A DNA stretch of 54,757 nucleotides. Origin: Granulosicoccaceae sp. 1_MG-2023. Its GTDB lineage: Bacteria; Pseudomonadota; Gammaproteobacteria; Granulosicoccales; Granulosicoccaceae. The notes under the pieces are model-generated. The model was not told where the DNA came from, ran no database searches, and was given only the letters and a program-made list of their open reading frames with translations. Of this stretch, positions 9,767 to 16,685 are shown in pieces (position 1 is the first letter of the stretch; the number at the start of each line of letters is the position of its first letter). The position numbers were made by a program, and so were the translations under genes. The stretch lies in contig JAUOPI010000024.1 of NCBI GenBank assembly GCA_030546905.1, positions 1-54,757 of the forward strand. The letters run 5' to 3'.

Positions 9767-10288
9767 TTAGCCGCGCGAAATCCAGCCAGCCACTGAGGAG
9801 CTTGCACGTTTGAATTCTGCCATTTTGCTCTGTAATTGGATAGCTCTTTGCGCCTCAGATAGTGTTGTTTTTTTAAACTTACACCTATTGAAATAGCTTT
9901 TCAGCTTTTGCTGGTGACGCTTTAACGGCCGATCGTTACCGGCCAGAACCCAATATACGATATGCACGAGCGCTTCCTCGTGCTTGTTTTCGTGCCTGAG
10001 AATATTGGCCATGTCTTCATGAACGCTGGCATCAAGCGCAATCGTTTGCCTGGCAGTAAAACCGAATTTGTTGGCGTGTTGCATGTAAAGAGACTTCTGA
10101 TCATGGTAAAGCTTCCAAGCCTCATGATACTTCTTAGCCTTTACCGCCGCTTTAGCTTTATGCCCCGCTTCAGCGGCTTTTCCCAGAAAATCATCGCACT
10201 GTAAATCAGCAATGCTACCAGCTACATGATCATCAAGCACTACATCGGGCGTTGACTTCCTCTTCTTGAAGATACTGAAAATTCCCAT
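9767..10288 (-). CDS. hypothetical TPR-like protein (cassette)
   Basis: A 173-residue soluble protein without a family that I recognise. It starts MGIFSIFKKRK, a basic amphipathic start seen in many small cassette proteins. The centre is helical and Ala/Lys-rich, with repeats such as KAKAAVKAKKYHEAWKLYHD and HENKHEEALVHIVYWVLAG that resemble tetratricopeptide helices. AGGTGA lies upstream of the ATG. It sits between two other cassette genes. The downstream gap (9647-9766) has only a degenerate attC candidate, with inverted repeats but no clean core sites. Confidence 0.65.
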   Translation of the reverse strand: MGIFSIFKKRKSTPDVVLDDHVAGSIADLQCDDFLGKAAEAGHKAKAAVKAKKYHEAWKLYHDQKSLYMQHANKFGFTARQTIALDASVHEDMANILRHENKHEEALVHIVYWVLAGNDRPLKRHQQKLKSYFNRCKFKKTTLSEAQRAIQLQSKMAEFKRASSSVAGWISRG

Positions 10289-10294
10289 TCAATC

Positions 10295-10377
10295 ACCTAA
10301 GGCTTCTGTTTGGCGGCGGCACCGCCTGAATTCATCAACTTCTCAACGTCGTGCTCCATGCAAGCGCTTTGTTAGTG
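10295..10377 (-). repeat. integron attC site 3
   Basis: Minus-strand R'' is CACTAAC followed by AAAGCGCTTG; R' is CTTAGGT preceded by AGAAGC. The ends pair (AAGCGCTT with GGCTT) and are 83 bases apart. The site lies between the VOC cassette stop and the next gene's start. R' has C instead of G at its first base, so recombination may be impaired. Confidence 0.7.
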
Positions 10378-10381
10378 TTGT

Positions 10382-10753
10382 TTACACATGCTGGTCAATT
10401 AGGATTGCGTTACCATCGGGATCTTTAAAGGAAAAACTCGACGGACCACTTTCACCATCGATAGACTTTTGAGTTATATTAATACCTTGACCCTCAAATT
10501 CTTTCAGGAGCTCTCTAACGTCTGTAAATGATTCGAGTGTTTTCCGGTCTTGATCCCAACCCGGATTAAATGTCATTATATTACCTTCAAACATCCCCTG
10601 AAATAATCCTATTTTGTGGTCACCGTTTTTTAGCACCAGCCAATTTTGAGATTGATCTCCTCCAACTATCTCGAAACCCAGTTTTTGATAAAAAACTTTC
10701 GATGCTTCTATGTCACTAACCGATAAGCTTATTGAAAACGCACCTAATTCCAT
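10382..10753 (-). CDS. VOC-fold (glyoxalase/bleomycin-resistance-like) protein (cassette)
   Basis: A 123-residue vicinal-oxygen-chelate domain protein. Two beta-alpha-beta modules are visible: LSVSDIEASKVFYQKLGFEI at the start and SFKDPDGNAILIDQH at the end, the typical VOC beginning and DPDGN metal-site ending. Relatives bind metals, antibiotics or catalyse isomerisations; the actual substrate is unknown. The start at 10753 (ATG) is chosen because GGAG lies seven bases upstream. It is the first cassette behind platform copy A2. Confidence 0.85.
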   Translation of the reverse strand: MELGAFSISLSVSDIEASKVFYQKLGFEIVGGDQSQNWLVLKNGDHKIGLFQGMFEGNIMTFNPGWDQDRKTLESFTDVRELLKEFEGQGINITQKSIDGESGPSSFSFKDPDGNAILIDQHV

Positions 10754-10778
10754 TTGACACTCCACAGTTTGATTACCA

Positions 10779-11120
10779 CACTAACAGCTAATTATACGAA
10801 CACGTTCGCATATGACTCTTTCGTAAAACTCCGTTCGAACGTACTCGAAAAAGATATTTTTCTCTTAAAAATCAGCCTCTTGTCATTGAATCACCAAGGC
10901 TACCGCCGGAGTTATACGCCCTGTTTTGAGCCACTGCTGCTCCGGCCATGGGCGTATAGTTCCGTACTTTCCGTTTCACGTTTCAAACTCTATCAGATAG
11001 TTACCGTCACTTCTCAGGGCCTTTCTGGTGTTTGGCCTATGCGTTCGTATCACTCCGCCAATCGTCAGGCTCTTAACATTGGCCAAAATGAACTTACTGT
11101 ATATAAAAAAAGTGCTCAAG
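10779..11120. promoter_or_regulatory. integron platform copy A2 (attI-like end plus leader)
   Basis: Second copy of the leader. Its left end, CACTAACAGCTAATTATACGAACACG, reads on the minus strand as a GTTAGTG core site, the attI-type insertion point next to the VOC cassette (quoted sequence is 10779-10804 in part). The plus-strand LexA box at 11097-11112 is CTGTATATAAAAAAAG, so its second half has decayed. Just after the box, at about 11120, the unit breaks off and joins the attC of the VOC pseudogene; no intI remnant and no DMT fragment follow. Confidence 0.7.
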
Positions 11121-11121
11121 G

Positions 11122-11202
11122 ATTGGGCCGGACTTGGCAGGCGCGAAGCGCCGGAAAAGGCCGTCCCAGCCACCAAGGGGCGACAACAGCCGATTGTTAT
11201 GC
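11122..11202 (-). repeat. degenerate integron attC site 4
   Basis: Only the minus-strand R'' end, GCATAAC at 11196-11202, is clean. The interior GGCGCGAAGCGCC keeps a hairpin, but the R' end has been replaced by platform copy A2. The stop of the VOC pseudogene falls inside R'', so this was that cassette's attC. Confidence 0.5.
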
Positions 11203-11624
11203 ATCTTGCTCCGGAAGTAGCTGCGGATTCCAGACAACCTCTCACAAATGGCCATCAAGATCCTGAAAATAGCCAGCGTAACCACCCCGGAAAGTGTCAT
11301 TTGCCGGTTTTACAATGCTTGCACCTGCGCTTTCAGCTTGTGCCATTACTTCATCAACTTCGGGTTTAGACATCACGTTATGGCCGATGGAAAATTCCGT
11401 TGCGCCCGGACTTTTAAGTTGCCGTCCCGAATCATGAGCAAGACACCGCCTCGGCCAAAGGGCTAGTTTGAGGCCAGCACTTAGATCGAAAAATCCGACA
11501 GCCCCATACTGGATTTTTTTCCAACAATTCCTTCGGTCGGAAGCCTAAGACCGTCCCGGTAAAACCGGACAGCTTTTTCAAGGTCATCTACGCAAAGTGT
11601 GATAACGAAAATTCGAGGCTTCAA
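11198..11624 (-). pseudogene. VOC-family protein pseudogene (cassette)
   Basis: Reading across frames gives LKPRIFVITLCVDDLEKAVR, FYRDGLRLPTEGIVG, then (frame changed) YGAVGFFDLSAGLKLALWPR, then VMSKPEVDEVMAQAESAGAS and GGYAGYFQDLDGHL-stop-EVVWNP. This covers an entire VOC domain of about 140 codons. Damage: TTG where ATG is expected, a frameshift at the A-run near 11518, another change near 11430, and a TGA in place of the usual Trp codon (DGHLWE). The natural stop lies within attC site 4. Confidence 0.8.
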
Positions 11625-11642
11625 CGTTTCGGCCTCTTTGAT

Positions 11643-11725
11643 GCATAACGCAGCCGGGACGCGCGGCTTAGTAGTGGGGGCTAAGCCGCAATATAAAAAC
11701 CGTCGCCGTGACTGCATGGTTATTC
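11643..11725 (-). repeat. integron attC site 5
   Basis: Minus-strand R'' is GAATAAC and R' is GTTATGC, 83 bases. Complementary ends (CCATGCAG with CTGCG) and an inner GCGGCTTAG/CTAAGCCGC stem are visible. The stop codon of the frameshifted cassette gene lies in R''. Confidence 0.8.
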
Positions 11726-12398
11726 TTGCTGCAGTAATAGTTGATGATTAAGAGCTATACCTGCGGTTACTATTTCGTTCTTTGTAGCCAGTATTTTTTC
11801 TAAGATTTCCTCTGACCAAAGCGCAGGAAACTGGTCGCCACGGTACTCAAATGCACTGAACTTTACCCCGGCTTTATCATTCACGAAATCGACCCAAGAC
11901 CCATATTTGACCAAAGAACGATGCTTTGTGACATTCACGAACGCATTTGATATACCTAAACCCTTCGCTTTCAAGAAGGCGTTCAATAGAAGTTCGAAGC
12001 GGCCCGTCCTGCAAGTGATCCCGGACACGGTGAATGTTGCATTCACCTTCGCGGAGCTCACGTTCCAGTAGCAGTCGGCGAACCAACTGTGAGAAAATGT
12101 CGAAAACAGACCTCACGGTATAGATGGCTGCAATTGTATTAGCTTCGTTCGCTATCTTTGCTAGTTGGAACTCTTCCTGGTCCTCGGATACACCGAGGAC
12201 CCTCTTGACATGCTGTTTATGGGCTTTCGCGTCTTCAGCATAAAAGTCAGTCAGCGAGTCTCTTGCAGTAGAAAAGTGATAGCGAAAAATGCTGATCCCT
12301 CGATCAATGGAGCTCACTAAATCGAGCATACTCGGGTCTTTGTCGTGCTCATGGACAATATAGTCGCGAAGGTCTTTCAAATTCCATGATCGATTCAT
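11720..12398 (-). pseudogene. frameshifted hypothetical cassette gene
   Basis: Two overlapping frames form one gene. The 5' part (from ATG 12398, MNRSWNLKDLRDYIVHEHDK) runs to IERLLESEGFRYI. The 3' part continues SNAFVNVTKHRSLVKYGSWV down to the stop in attC site 5. The frame changes near 11943, where about two bases are missing (or one is extra). The joined product would be about 225 residues, helical, with NVTKHRSLV resembling a HEPN-type or Cthe_2314-like helix. Function unknown. The shift may be a real lesion or a sequencing error. Confidence 0.65.
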
Positions 12399-12413
12399 AA
12401 TTTTCCCTGAGCA

Positions 12414-12472
12414 TAGCGACAAGCCTCAGCGGCGCTTGCCTTTGGTGCGTCCGCTGCAGGCGCTTGTTAGGT
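12414..12472 (-). repeat. integron attC site 6
   Basis: A short attC of 59 bases. Minus-strand R'' is ACCTAAC followed by AAGCGCCTGCAGCGG, pairing well with CCGCTGAGGCTTGT at the other end. R' has decayed to GTCGCTA. The CAAGCGCCTGCAGCGG arm is common in integrons of environmental bacteria. Confidence 0.8.
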
Positions 12473-12476
12473 GCTT

Positions 12477-12830
12477 TTAGAACATCCAACCTGTCGGATT
12501 CGGATGTGCTTCTCTTTGGTCAAGTGACTTCATGCCTTTGACGCAACGAACAATAAGCCAAACCACCCAGAACAAAAGTACCAACCACCCGATAATAGCG
12601 ATTGACAGTATTACACCAATAAGCATGTAAAGCGCACCAATCCAAAATGTTCTGATTTGGAACTGATAGTGGCTTCGCAACCATTCAGGGGAATCGTTTC
12701 GGTTTACGTATGCCATTACAACACCAATTATTCCTGTTAGTCCGAAGATGATTCCAACGAGATAAAGGATATATACGATTTTTGCGGTTCCCTCTGTTGT
12801 GGGCTTTTCTTGTGCTACTACTTCATTCAT
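12477..12830 (-). CDS. DUF4870-like membrane protein (cassette)
   Basis: A 117-residue membrane protein resembling DUF4870/TM2-like proteins: a short soluble start, helix 1 (IVYILYLVGIIFGLTGIIGV), a loop with SPEWLRSHYQFQIRTFWIG, then two more helices and the basic tail IVRCVKGMKSLDQREAHPNP. The SHYQFQIRTFW stretch is the family's conserved feature. Function unknown. Its ribosome region contains GGAG, and attC sites 6 and 7 flank it, so the cassette is intact. Confidence 0.82.
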   Translation of the reverse strand: MNEVVAQEKPTTEGTAKIVYILYLVGIIFGLTGIIGVVMAYVNRNDSPEWLRSHYQFQIRTFWIGALYMLIGVILSIAIIGWLVLLFWVVWLIVRCVKGMKSLDQREAHPNPTGWMF

Positions 12831-12867
12831 GGTTTTTCTCCATTGTTGGTTGTATAATCATTGTGAC

Positions 12868-12951
12868 ACCTAACGCTTGTAGCATGCGCGCCTACGGAAT
12901 GGAGCCAATGGCGCAATGTGGTAGGCGTCGTCGTGCCTGCACTGGTTATGT
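12868..12951 (-). repeat. integron attC site 7
   Basis: Minus-strand R'' is ACATAAC and R' is GTTAGGT, 84 bases, with both core sites matching consensus. It is nearly the same sequence as attC site 2, 4.8 kb away, and lies directly against the stop codon of the HEPN-like gene. Confidence 0.9.
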
Positions 12952-13569
12952 TTACGTGCCCAAGATTTTGTCCAAAATATACTTGTAGTCTCTGTTTTGA
13001 AATGTCGTCATCGCATATGTCCTACCACTATGGTGCGCAGAGTACTTATTGATGAGTTCTGCCGCGCGATCAATAAGAGCCTGAATATCCAACCTTGATA
13101 ACGGGTACCGCTCAAAAAAAGAAACTCCCTTTTGGGCGTTTTTTAATGAAATGTGAGCGATTTCTGTATGACGATGACGAACGTAAAACGTTTTTACCAA
13201 AGGGTCCCGATCTGAAACCGACTCGATATCGTCATCAATTTCACCAGCAACGAGCGGTTTTCTACCAAATTTATCAAGATCGTTCGGTTGAAAGTATTCA
13301 TCCTTTAATTGACTAACTTTAAAATTTTTGAGCCAGCTTTTTACTGACAGATGCTTATCATCTTGATCATATATTCTCGCCAACGTAGAGCGAGTCGCCT
13401 CTAGGTGTGCGTTGCGTGTCAGCGACCAGAAATGCTTGGATTTGTTCATTGCCTCGCTATGATGAGGTATCTCGTCCTCAATCGCGCAATACATTTCAAA
13501 GAACATGTAGGCAGCCTGCAACTCGGAAACGAGCTTCTCTGTCATCATATCAAACTCGGCCAAATCCAA
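12952..13569 (-). CDS. HEPN/AbiU2-like protein (cassette)
   Basis: A 205-residue all-helical protein similar to AbiU2-type HEPN proteins of abortive-infection systems. Conserved features are FWSLTRNAHLEATRSTLARI at 47-66 (family start helix with a following YDQD) and VRHRHTEIAH at 130-139, where R133 and H139 fit the HEPN Rx4-6H ribonuclease motif. HEPN enzymes commonly cut RNA as toxins or defence effectors. No partner antitoxin is adjacent within the cassette, so toxicity is not assured. Both flanking attC sites (7 and 8) are intact, which makes it a complete cassette next to the PIN-like one. Confidence 0.72.
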   Translation of the reverse strand: MDLAEFDMMTEKLVSELQAAYMFFEMYCAIEDEIPHHSEAMNKSKHFWSLTRNAHLEATRSTLARIYDQDDKHLSVKSWLKNFKVSQLKDEYFQPNDLDKFGRKPLVAGEIDDDIESVSDRDPLVKTFYVRHRHTEIAHISLKNAQKGVSFFERYPLSRLDIQALIDRAAELINKYSAHHSGRTYAMTTFQNRDYKYILDKILGT

Positions 13570-13586
13570 TTCACTCCTCTAAGTAG

Positions 13587-13658
13587 ACATAACGCCCGCA
13601 TTTGCGGCTGGTTTGGAGCGCGGCGGATAACTAGTCCGGCAACATGCGCTTGTTATTT
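13587..13658 (-). repeat. integron attC site 8
   Basis: Minus-strand R'' is AAATAAC followed by AAGCGCATG; R' is GTTATGT preceded by GCGGGC. Length is 72 bases. The stop codon of the PIN-like gene lies within R''. Confidence 0.85.
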
Positions 13659-14630
13659 TTTGCTTACGCCAAGGCTAAGCTGGCAACCCTTTTGGTACTC
13701 AAAATGCAAAGCATTGGTAATATTATTCAGATACGAAAATATACACGATGATTTATTAATCATTCCTCTGTCAGCAGAAACTAAAGCATTACAATAACAT
13801 GCCATTCCAGCGTGCTGCCCATCTGAAATTATATTCTTAATATTGTCTCTTTTCGCAAGACCTTTGTCAGGGCTTATGCCTAACATATTGAGCACAATGT
13901 ATGCCCCAGATATTGCACCGTGCTGAGTGAGCTGAACTCCCTCAATACCCGGAATTGACTCAAAGCCAAAGAACTGATTTTTTGTGATATTTGGTATTGA
14001 AGGTGAAATCAATGCCCAAACCTCATCAATTGCCGATTCAGACTTCTCGATAGCTTTACGAGCTTCACTTGAAACGCCTAATGCGCTTCTTTTTTCATCA
14101 ATTGGAATCTTATTCCTTAGGTGCTTTTCAATTGTTATTTCCATTTCCCTGGATGCTTTTGATGCCTTCGCGACTAAATCTTCACGCCTTTTATCAGGAA
14201 TATCACTAGTTATTCGCTCTATTTCATTTCGCATTTGCTCTGGAGTTTCACTTAGCTCTTTAAAGTTATCTGCTCCAAAAAAGCGTATGAGGTACTCCAC
14301 CATGTGATCTGCCACCCCTTCATAACCAGCAATTGCCTCTAAGTGTTGCGCATATCTCGAATAAGGATCTATGTAATCCCTTATTACGACATTACCTTCA
14401 GATTGAAAGTTTTGATTCAGAACATCACATATCTCAACGGCTTTCAGCAATGCCATCCCTTTGAGTGCATCTTGGTTTCCATTCCGATGGATTTCATCAA
14501 GATGAACATGAGAGTAAACCCACCTGAATCTTTCTGGTTCCAGAATAGAAATGTCTCCACAAGCCATGTACCGAAATACATTCATGTCTGCATAAATTAT
14601 TGGCTTATTCGAAACCAAAAATGAGTTCAT
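13653..14630 (-). CDS. PIN-like domain protein (first cassette behind platform A3)
   Basis: A 325-residue protein that looks like a PIN-like nuclease. It begins IIYADMNVFRYMA with an early Asp, has YSHVHLDEIHRN with acidic residues, and ends with SDGQHAGMACYCNALVSADR followed by GM, the HxG...(V/T)S.D-type C-terminal PIN signature that supplies metal-binding acids. Residues 110-220 form a helical insert with SDIPDKRREDLVAKASKASR. PIN proteins cut RNA. This is a large cassette gene, first in line behind platform A3, and may be defensive; that is inference from fold and context. Confidence 0.68.
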   Translation of the reverse strand: MNSFLVSNKPIIYADMNVFRYMACGDISILEPERFRWVYSHVHLDEIHRNGNQDALKGMALLKAVEICDVLNQNFQSEGNVVIRDYIDPYSRYAQHLEAIAGYEGVADHMVEYLIRFFGADNFKELSETPEQMRNEIERITSDIPDKRREDLVAKASKASREMEITIEKHLRNKIPIDEKRSALGVSSEARKAIEKSESAIDEVWALISPSIPNITKNQFFGFESIPGIEGVQLTQHGAISGAYIVLNMLGISPDKGLAKRDNIKNIISDGQHAGMACYCNALVSADRGMINKSSCIFSYLNNITNALHFEYQKGCQLSLGVSKK

Positions 14631-14657
14631 TCAAGAGCCTTAGTTAAATAAAAAGAA

Positions 14658-15000
14658 ACATAACAGCTAAGTATACGAACACGTTCGTAAAACTCCATTC
14701 GAAAGTACTCGAAAAAATTAACTTTTCTCTTATAAGGCAGTTTCTTGATGATCAATCACCAAGGCTGCCGCTGGAGTTATACGCCCTCTTTTGAGCCACA
14801 CTTGCTCCCGCCATTAGCGTATAATTCCGCATTTTCTGTTTCAAGTTTTCAACTCTATCAGATAGTTACCGTCACTTCTCAGGGCCTTTCCGGTGCTTTG
14901 CGAATGCGTTCGTATAACTCCGCCAATCGTTAAGATCTTAACATTGGCCAAAACGAATTTACTGTATATAAAAACAGTGATCAAGGATAGGTGGCTGGAT
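14658..15000. promoter_or_regulatory. integron platform copy A3 (attI-like end plus leader)
   Basis: The best preserved of three copies. The left end ACATAACAGCTAAGTATACG reads on the minus strand as GTTATGT, an attI-type crossover point 28 bases before the PIN-like gene's start. The 300-base leader then runs to a plus-strand LexA-controlled promoter and an ATG of intI. This is the standard integron order: cassettes one way, intI the other. A weak minus-strand promoter candidate for cassettes is GATTGA, 17 bases, TATAAG near 14730-14758. Confidence 0.78.
14962..14977 (+). promoter_or_regulatory. LexA box of the intI promoter, copy A3
   Basis: CTGTATATAAAAACAG is an exact CTGT-N8-ACAG SOS box and equals the E. 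coli umuDC operator core. It lies 24 bases before the intI ATG at 15001. SOS-induced integrase expression is established for integrons. Confidence 0.88.
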
Positions 15001-15130
15001 ATGGATACCCCTACCCCAATACCGTCGCAACCAATCCGTTTTTTTGGACAGGCTCCGGGCTGTAAGTTAGCGAGGCTCTGCGCCTGAGAGTGAAAAACGG
15101 TTGTTTTTAACGATTGTGACTCCGGGATAA
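15001..15130 (+). pseudogene. intI: integron integrase intI remnant, unit 3
   Basis: ATG 15001 opens MDTPTPIPSQPIRFFGQAPG, an IntI-like N-terminus. After an internal deletion the DNA encodes, in another frame, VSEALRLRVKN at about 15063-15095, the segment just after the catalytic Arg box and parallel to EALRLRVNT of unit 1. The sequence then passes into the DMT gene fragment at the same junction as unit 1. It is non-functional. Confidence 0.72.
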
Positions 15131-15242
15131 GCGCTGTTTGATCAAGGCCTCAATACCTTGCAACTGAGCGGTTGTACCGTGTTATTAGTATCCGGCATAT
15201 TGCAAGCCATCATCGAGCAGCGCCAACCGCCTCATCCTGCTG
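15131..15242 (+). pseudogene. duplicated 3' fragment of the DMT transporter gene, copy 3
   Basis: CTGTTTGATCAAGGCCTCAA starts a copy of DMT codons from about 5578 on, ending near the CGCCTCATCCTGCTGCC stretch. It is more diverged than copy 2 and loses the region downstream of the stop. Both copies 2 and 3 read GATCAAGG where the intact gene reads GACCAAAG, so they share an ancestor after the split from the intact gene. Confidence 0.78.
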
Positions 15243-15597
15243 CCCAACGCCAGAGTTGAAAAACATTTTCTGGAACCAGCCAGCTGTGGCCTGAAAGAAA
15301 TCGGCCACAGCAACCTGCTGCGCAGCCGATGCAAAGCCTGCTGGCCCGGAATTCTGGAGGGCCTGGCGTCCGGCAGTTGAACCTGAAGGCCGTCCGGTTT
15401 CCCGGATTCTGCCTGAATTTCTGCATGCCGCCTGCCCGCCCCCCCCCTGCAAGCGACATGCTCCAGACATTTTTATTCCGCAGTTATTCAACAGCCCATT
15501 TCACCCGCCCGGCAACGGCAGGATAAAGCGATGAAGAGCCACGGCAGATGTCCCCGACTAGCCGGTCATTCCAACCCGGGAACAGGCCGGCCCGGGC
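15243..15597. other. right edge of the integron region, no gene recognised
   Basis: 355 bases between the last DMT fragment and nrdB. Minus-strand open frames of 75-93 codons are Gln/Ala-rich in part (ASAAQQVAVADFFQATAGW) and faintly phasin-like, but have no ribosome site or family match. A GC-rich dyad (AACCCGGG...CCCGGGCT) near 15573-15598 just after the nrdB stop may help end nrdAB transcription; it lacks a T-run. Confidence 0.4.
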
Positions 15598-16656
15598 TCA
15601 CCATTCCAGCTGGGCTCCGGACTGATATTCGATTACCCGGGTTTCGAAGAAGTTCTTTTCCTTGCGCATGGTGGCCTGTTCGTCCAGCCAGGGTGAGACG
15701 TTTTTCGCGCCCGGGAACGGCTCTTCCAGGCCCACGGCGCGGGCGCGGCGGTTGGCCACGAAGCGGAACTGTTCGATGTGGTAATCGGCGGAGTAGCCCA
15801 GAATCGGGTCCCGCAGTATGTAGTTGGCGTAAGCGGTTTCCGCGGCTTCGGATTCGTCCCACATTTTCCGTACGGCTTTCGGGTCGAAGCTGATGTTTTC
15901 CTCTTCCAGGATCTGGTTCACCACTTTCAGGCCGAAGGAGAAGTGCATGGCTTCGTCCCGCAGTATGTACTGGAACTGCTCCCCGGTACCACGCATCAGG
16001 CCCCGGCGCTGCAGGGCGAAGATGGGGCTGAAGCCGTTGTAGAACCAGCAGCCTTCAAACACGCCCGCAAAGAACATGTAGGACATGATGAATTCCTGCA
16101 GGTCGTCCGGGTTGCGCAGGTTCATATCGGAACGCATGGCCGCATCCAGCCGGCGGTTGGCCAGCCGGATCTTGCCGTTGATTTCCGGCACCACCCGGTA
16201 GCGGTTGTAGATCTCGCTCTGGTCCAGGTTCAGGGTTTCGATGCAGTGTTGGTAGGTCCAGGTATGCAGGGCTTCCTCATACACCTGGCGGGCCTGGTAG
16301 ATCTGCAGTTCCGGTGCGCTCATTTTCTCCATCACCGCCAGGCCGATATTGCGCATGGCCAGTATGTCGGAGGTGGTCAGGTAGGCCAGCACGTTTTCAT
16401 ACACATGCTTTTCCGCCGGGTTCAGGCGGTGGTGGTAGTCGTGGACATCCTGGGCCATATTGATGTCCAGGGGCGTCCAGTGGTTCTTGTTGGCGTTCAT
16501 AAAGTACTTCCAGGCCCAGGGGTACTTGAAGGGTGCCAGCTGGTTGATATCGGTCTCGCCGTTGATCACCCGTTTGTCATCCACGTTAACCGGGGACGGG
16601 TCATGGGTTGCCGCCGGCCGGCTGTCGGTTTGCGGTTGGTCATCCCAATCCAGCAT
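15598..16656 (-). CDS. nrdB: class Ia ribonucleoside-diphosphate reductase, beta subunit
   Basis: Small radical-generating subunit of aerobic ribonucleotide reductase, 352 residues. Di-iron ligands and radical Tyr can be placed: D96 (YLTTSD), E128 and H131 in EALHTWTY, Tyr135 four residues after H131 as in E. coli Y122, then a later Glu and the EAMHFSF Glu/His pair. The C-terminal tail that docks onto NrdA ends in SGAQLEW. The gene lies 29 bases downstream of nrdA and is cotranscribed with it, so it comes under the same B12 riboswitch. AGGAGGCAA precedes the ATG. Confidence 0.97.
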   Translation of the reverse strand: MLDWDDQPQTDSRPAATHDPSPVNVDDKRVINGETDINQLAPFKYPWAWKYFMNANKNHWTPLDINMAQDVHDYHHRLNPAEKHVYENVLAYLTTSDILAMRNIGLAVMEKMSAPELQIYQARQVYEEALHTWTYQHCIETLNLDQSEIYNRYRVVPEINGKIRLANRRLDAAMRSDMNLRNPDDLQEFIMSYMFFAGVFEGCWFYNGFSPIFALQRRGLMRGTGEQFQYILRDEAMHFSFGLKVVNQILEEENISFDPKAVRKMWDESEAAETAYANYILRDPILGYSADYHIEQFRFVANRRARAVGLEEPFPGAKNVSPWLDEQATMRKEKNFFETRVIEYQSGAQLEW

Positions 16657-16685
16657 GAGTTGCCTCCTCTAACAGATGTAAGTGG

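Noticed and set aside
14962-15087. Reading the LexA box as a umuDC-type promoter
   Set aside because: The box equals the E. coli umuDC operator core, but the downstream frame (MDTPTPIPSQP..., then EALRLRV) fits IntI, and the opposite side carries cassettes and an attI-like end.
15210-15491. Phasin-like minus-strand frame
   Set aside because: Only a short Gln/Ala-rich stretch resembles a phasin, with no start signal and atypical remainder.
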